Below are positions 34,681-36,241 of a stretch of 36,241 bases of DNA, piece by piece. Below the pieces are notes generated by a model. The model ran no database searches, was not told the origin of the DNA, and worked only from the letters and a program-made list of their open reading frames with translations. The translations under genes and the position numbers were made by a program. Source of the stretch: an uncultured Alphaproteobacteria bacterium (GTDB lineage: Bacteria; Pseudomonadota; Alphaproteobacteria; Rhizobiales; Aestuariivirgaceae); NCBI GenBank assembly GCA_937873445.1, contig CALMWF010000006.1:1-36241 (forward strand). The letters run 5' to 3'. Positions within the stretch are counted from its first letter, which is position 1. Each line of letters starts with the position of its first letter.

Positions 34681-36241
34681 ATGCCCAAGACCGTCAAGAG
34701 CCGTTATCAGGAAACCTATGATCACTGGCTGAAGGACCCGCAGGGTTTCTGGGCCGGTGCGGCACAGGATCTGATCTGGCAAAGGCCCTGGGACAAGGTG
34801 CATGAACGTGATGCCGAGGGGCTGGACCACTGGTTTGTCGGCGCCGAATGCAACACCTGCTACAACGCGCTCGACCGTCACGTCATCGAAGGCAATGGCA
34901 GCCGCACCGCCATCATTTATGACAGCCCGGTGACCAACACCAAGCAGCAGTTCACCTATGCCGAAGTGCTGGAGAAGGTGTCGGTGCTGGCGGCGGTGCT
35001 GCAGGACCTGGGTGTGCAGCGCGGCGACCGGGTGCTGCTCTACATGCCGATGATTCCACAGGCCCTGTTCGGCATGCTGGCCTGCGCCCGCATCGGCGCC
35101 ATCCATTCGGTGGTGTTCGGCGGCTTCGCGCCCGCCGAACTCGCCGTCCGCCTCAACGACGCCCAGCCCAAGGTGCTGCTCACCGCCTCCTGCGGCATCG
35201 AGCCGAACCGTGTCATCCCCTACAAGCCGCTGGTCGATCAGGCCATTGAGGTGGCGGCCCACAAGCCCAACCATGTGCTGGTCTATCAGCGCGATCAGGT
35301 GACGGCCGATCTCATTCCCGGCCGCGACCATGACTGGGGCAATCTAGCCCGCATCGAGCGCGGCCATGCCCGCAAGGCCGCCTGTGCCGGGGTCAAGGCC
35401 ACCGATCCGCTCTATATTCTCTACACCTCCGGCACCACCGGCCAGCCCAAGGGCGTGGTGCGCGACAACGGCGGCCACATGACCGCGTTGAAATGGTCAA
35501 TGGGAAACATCTACGACATCAAGCCGGGCGAAGTGTTCTGGGCGGCTTCGGATGTGGGCTGGGTGGTGGGCCACTCCTACATCTGCTACGCCCCGCTGCT
35601 GCACGGGGCCACCACCATCCTGTTTGAGGGCAAGCCCGTGGGCACGCCCGACCCGGGCACTTTCTGGCGTGTCATTTCCGAATACAAGGTCTCGGCCCTG
35701 TTCACCGCCCCCACCGCCTTCCGGGCCATCAAGAAGGAAGACCCGGAAGCGGAATATCTGAAGAAATACGATATTTCCTCGCTGCGCACCCTGTTCCTGG
35801 CAGGCGAACGCGCCGACCCCGACACCATCATGTGGGCCGAGCGCCATCTCAAGGTGCCGGTCATTGACCACTGGTGGCAGACCGAAACCGGCTGGGCCAT
35901 TGCCGCCAATCCCATGGGCCTTGGCATGCTGCCGGTGAAATACGGCTCCCCCACCGTGGCCATGCCGGGCTATGAGATTCACATTCTCGACGAAGGCGGC
36001 CATGAGGTGGCCCCCGGCACGCTGGGCGCCATCTGCGTGAAGCTGCCGCTGCCGCCCTCCTGCCTCACCACCCTGTGGGGCAATACCGAGCGCTTCAAGC
36101 GCAGCTATCTTGAGCACTTCCCCGGCTATTACGAAACAGCCGATGCCGGCTACAAGGACGAGGACGGCTACCTCTACATCATGTCGCGCACCGACGACAT
36201 CATCAACGTCGCCGGCCACCGCCTGTCCACCGGCGGCATGG
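34681..36241 (+). CDS. prpE: propionyl-CoA synthetase / acyl-CoA synthetase (3' end cut by window edge)
   Basis: AMP-forming ligase activating propionate (possibly acetate or other short acids) to the CoA thioester. 520 complete codons are visible of a usual ~630. The ATG is preceded by GGAGG at about 7 nt. The substrate-activation loop YTSGTTGQPKG is at 248-258, followed by VRDNGGH, which is typical of PrpE rather than Acs. DVGWVVGHSY, HWWQTETGW and the C-terminal-domain entry YETADAGYKDEDGYLYIMSR and DDIINVAGHRLSTGGM follow. The catalytic lysine of the C-terminal lobe lies beyond the window. No other methylcitrate-cycle gene is in view. Confidence 0.93.
   Translation, partial: MPKTVKSRYQETYDHWLKDPQGFWAGAAQDLIWQRPWDKVHERDAEGLDHWFVGAECNTCYNALDRHVIEGNGSRTAIIYDSPVTNTKQQFTYAEVLEKVSVLAAVLQDLGVQRGDRVLLYMPMIPQALFGMLACARIGAIHSVVFGGFAPAELAVRLNDAQPKVLLTASCGIEPNRVIPYKPLVDQAIEVAAHKPNHVLVYQRDQVTADLIPGRDHDWGNLARIERGHARKAACAGVKATDPLYILYTSGTTGQPKGVVRDNGGHMTALKWSMGNIYDIKPGEVFWAASDVGWVVGHSYICYAPLLHGATTILFEGKPVGTPDPGTFWRVISEYKVSALFTAPTAFRAIKKEDPEAEYLKKYDISSLRTLFLAGERADPDTIMWAERHLKVPVIDHWWQTETGWAIAANPMGLGMLPVKYGSPTVAMPGYEIHILDEGGHEVAPGTLGAICVKLPLPPSCLTTLWGNTERFKRSYLEHFPGYYETADAGYKDEDGYLYIMSRTDDIINVAGHRLSTGGM

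Overview
The window is high-GC bacterial DNA whose gene content and gene order point to an alphaproteobacterium. The main signs are ruvC-ruvA-ruvB-ybgC-tolQRAB-pal-cpoB-tilS-ftsH-folP-glmM as one block, zapA next to a small coiled-coil protein, tkt-pgk with a class I aldolase, CtrA-type TTAA-N7-TTAA sites, and paired YdcH/DUF465 proteins next to purEK. I cannot place it to genus. Most of the window is dense, co-oriented housekeeping DNA. The exceptions are an iron-uptake island with a LuxR-type regulator (about 17.0-21.3 kb) and an A+T-richer Rhs toxin/immunity island with decayed remnants (about 28.2-30.6 kb).

Layout. (1) 1-15.1 kb, minus strand. Read in the direction of transcription: yebC, ruvC, ruvA, an unrecognised four-helix membrane protein, ruvB, ybgC, tolQ, tolR, tolA, tolB, pal, cpoB, tilS, ftsH, folP, glmM (cut by the window edge). 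This links Holliday-junction processing, the Tol-Pal envelope-constriction machine, tRNA-Ile lysidine formation, membrane proteolysis, folate synthesis and cell-wall precursor synthesis. Many neighbours overlap by ATGA or are separated by only a few bases. (2) 15.2-17.0 kb: a small unknown protein behind a perfect CtrA-type box, facing a YmdB-like metallophosphoesterase and 5-formyl-THF cyclo-ligase. (3) 17.2-21.3 kb, plus strand: a LuxR-type regulator and a translationally coupled feoA-feoB-feoC ferrous-iron operon with a Fur-like box. (4) 21.35-22.0 kb, minus strand: zapA and its coiled-coil partner. (5) 22.2-27.9 kb, plus strand: tkt-pgk-fba ending at a strong terminator, then a divergent ThiE-like protein coupled to a Sel1-repeat secreted protein. 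(6) 27.9-30.6 kb, minus strand: a short prepilin-peptidase-like membrane protein, an Rhs-core remnant, an A-rich degenerate 22-bp repeat tract, a probable immunity gene and an N-terminally truncated Rhs C-terminal toxin gene. (7) 30.7-36.2 kb: an inositol-monophosphatase-family gene, a DUF2934 protein, rpsU with a TTG start and clear terminator, purE-purK, two divergent YdcH/DUF465 proteins and a propionyl-CoA synthetase cut by the window end.

The least explained items are the membrane protein coupled on both sides between ruvA and ruvB, the Rhs C-terminal toxin/immunity pair and its debris, the LuxR-type regulator with palindromes on both sides of its gene, and the CtrA-boxed 103-residue protein. 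No tRNA, rRNA, CRISPR array or intact insertion sequence was seen.
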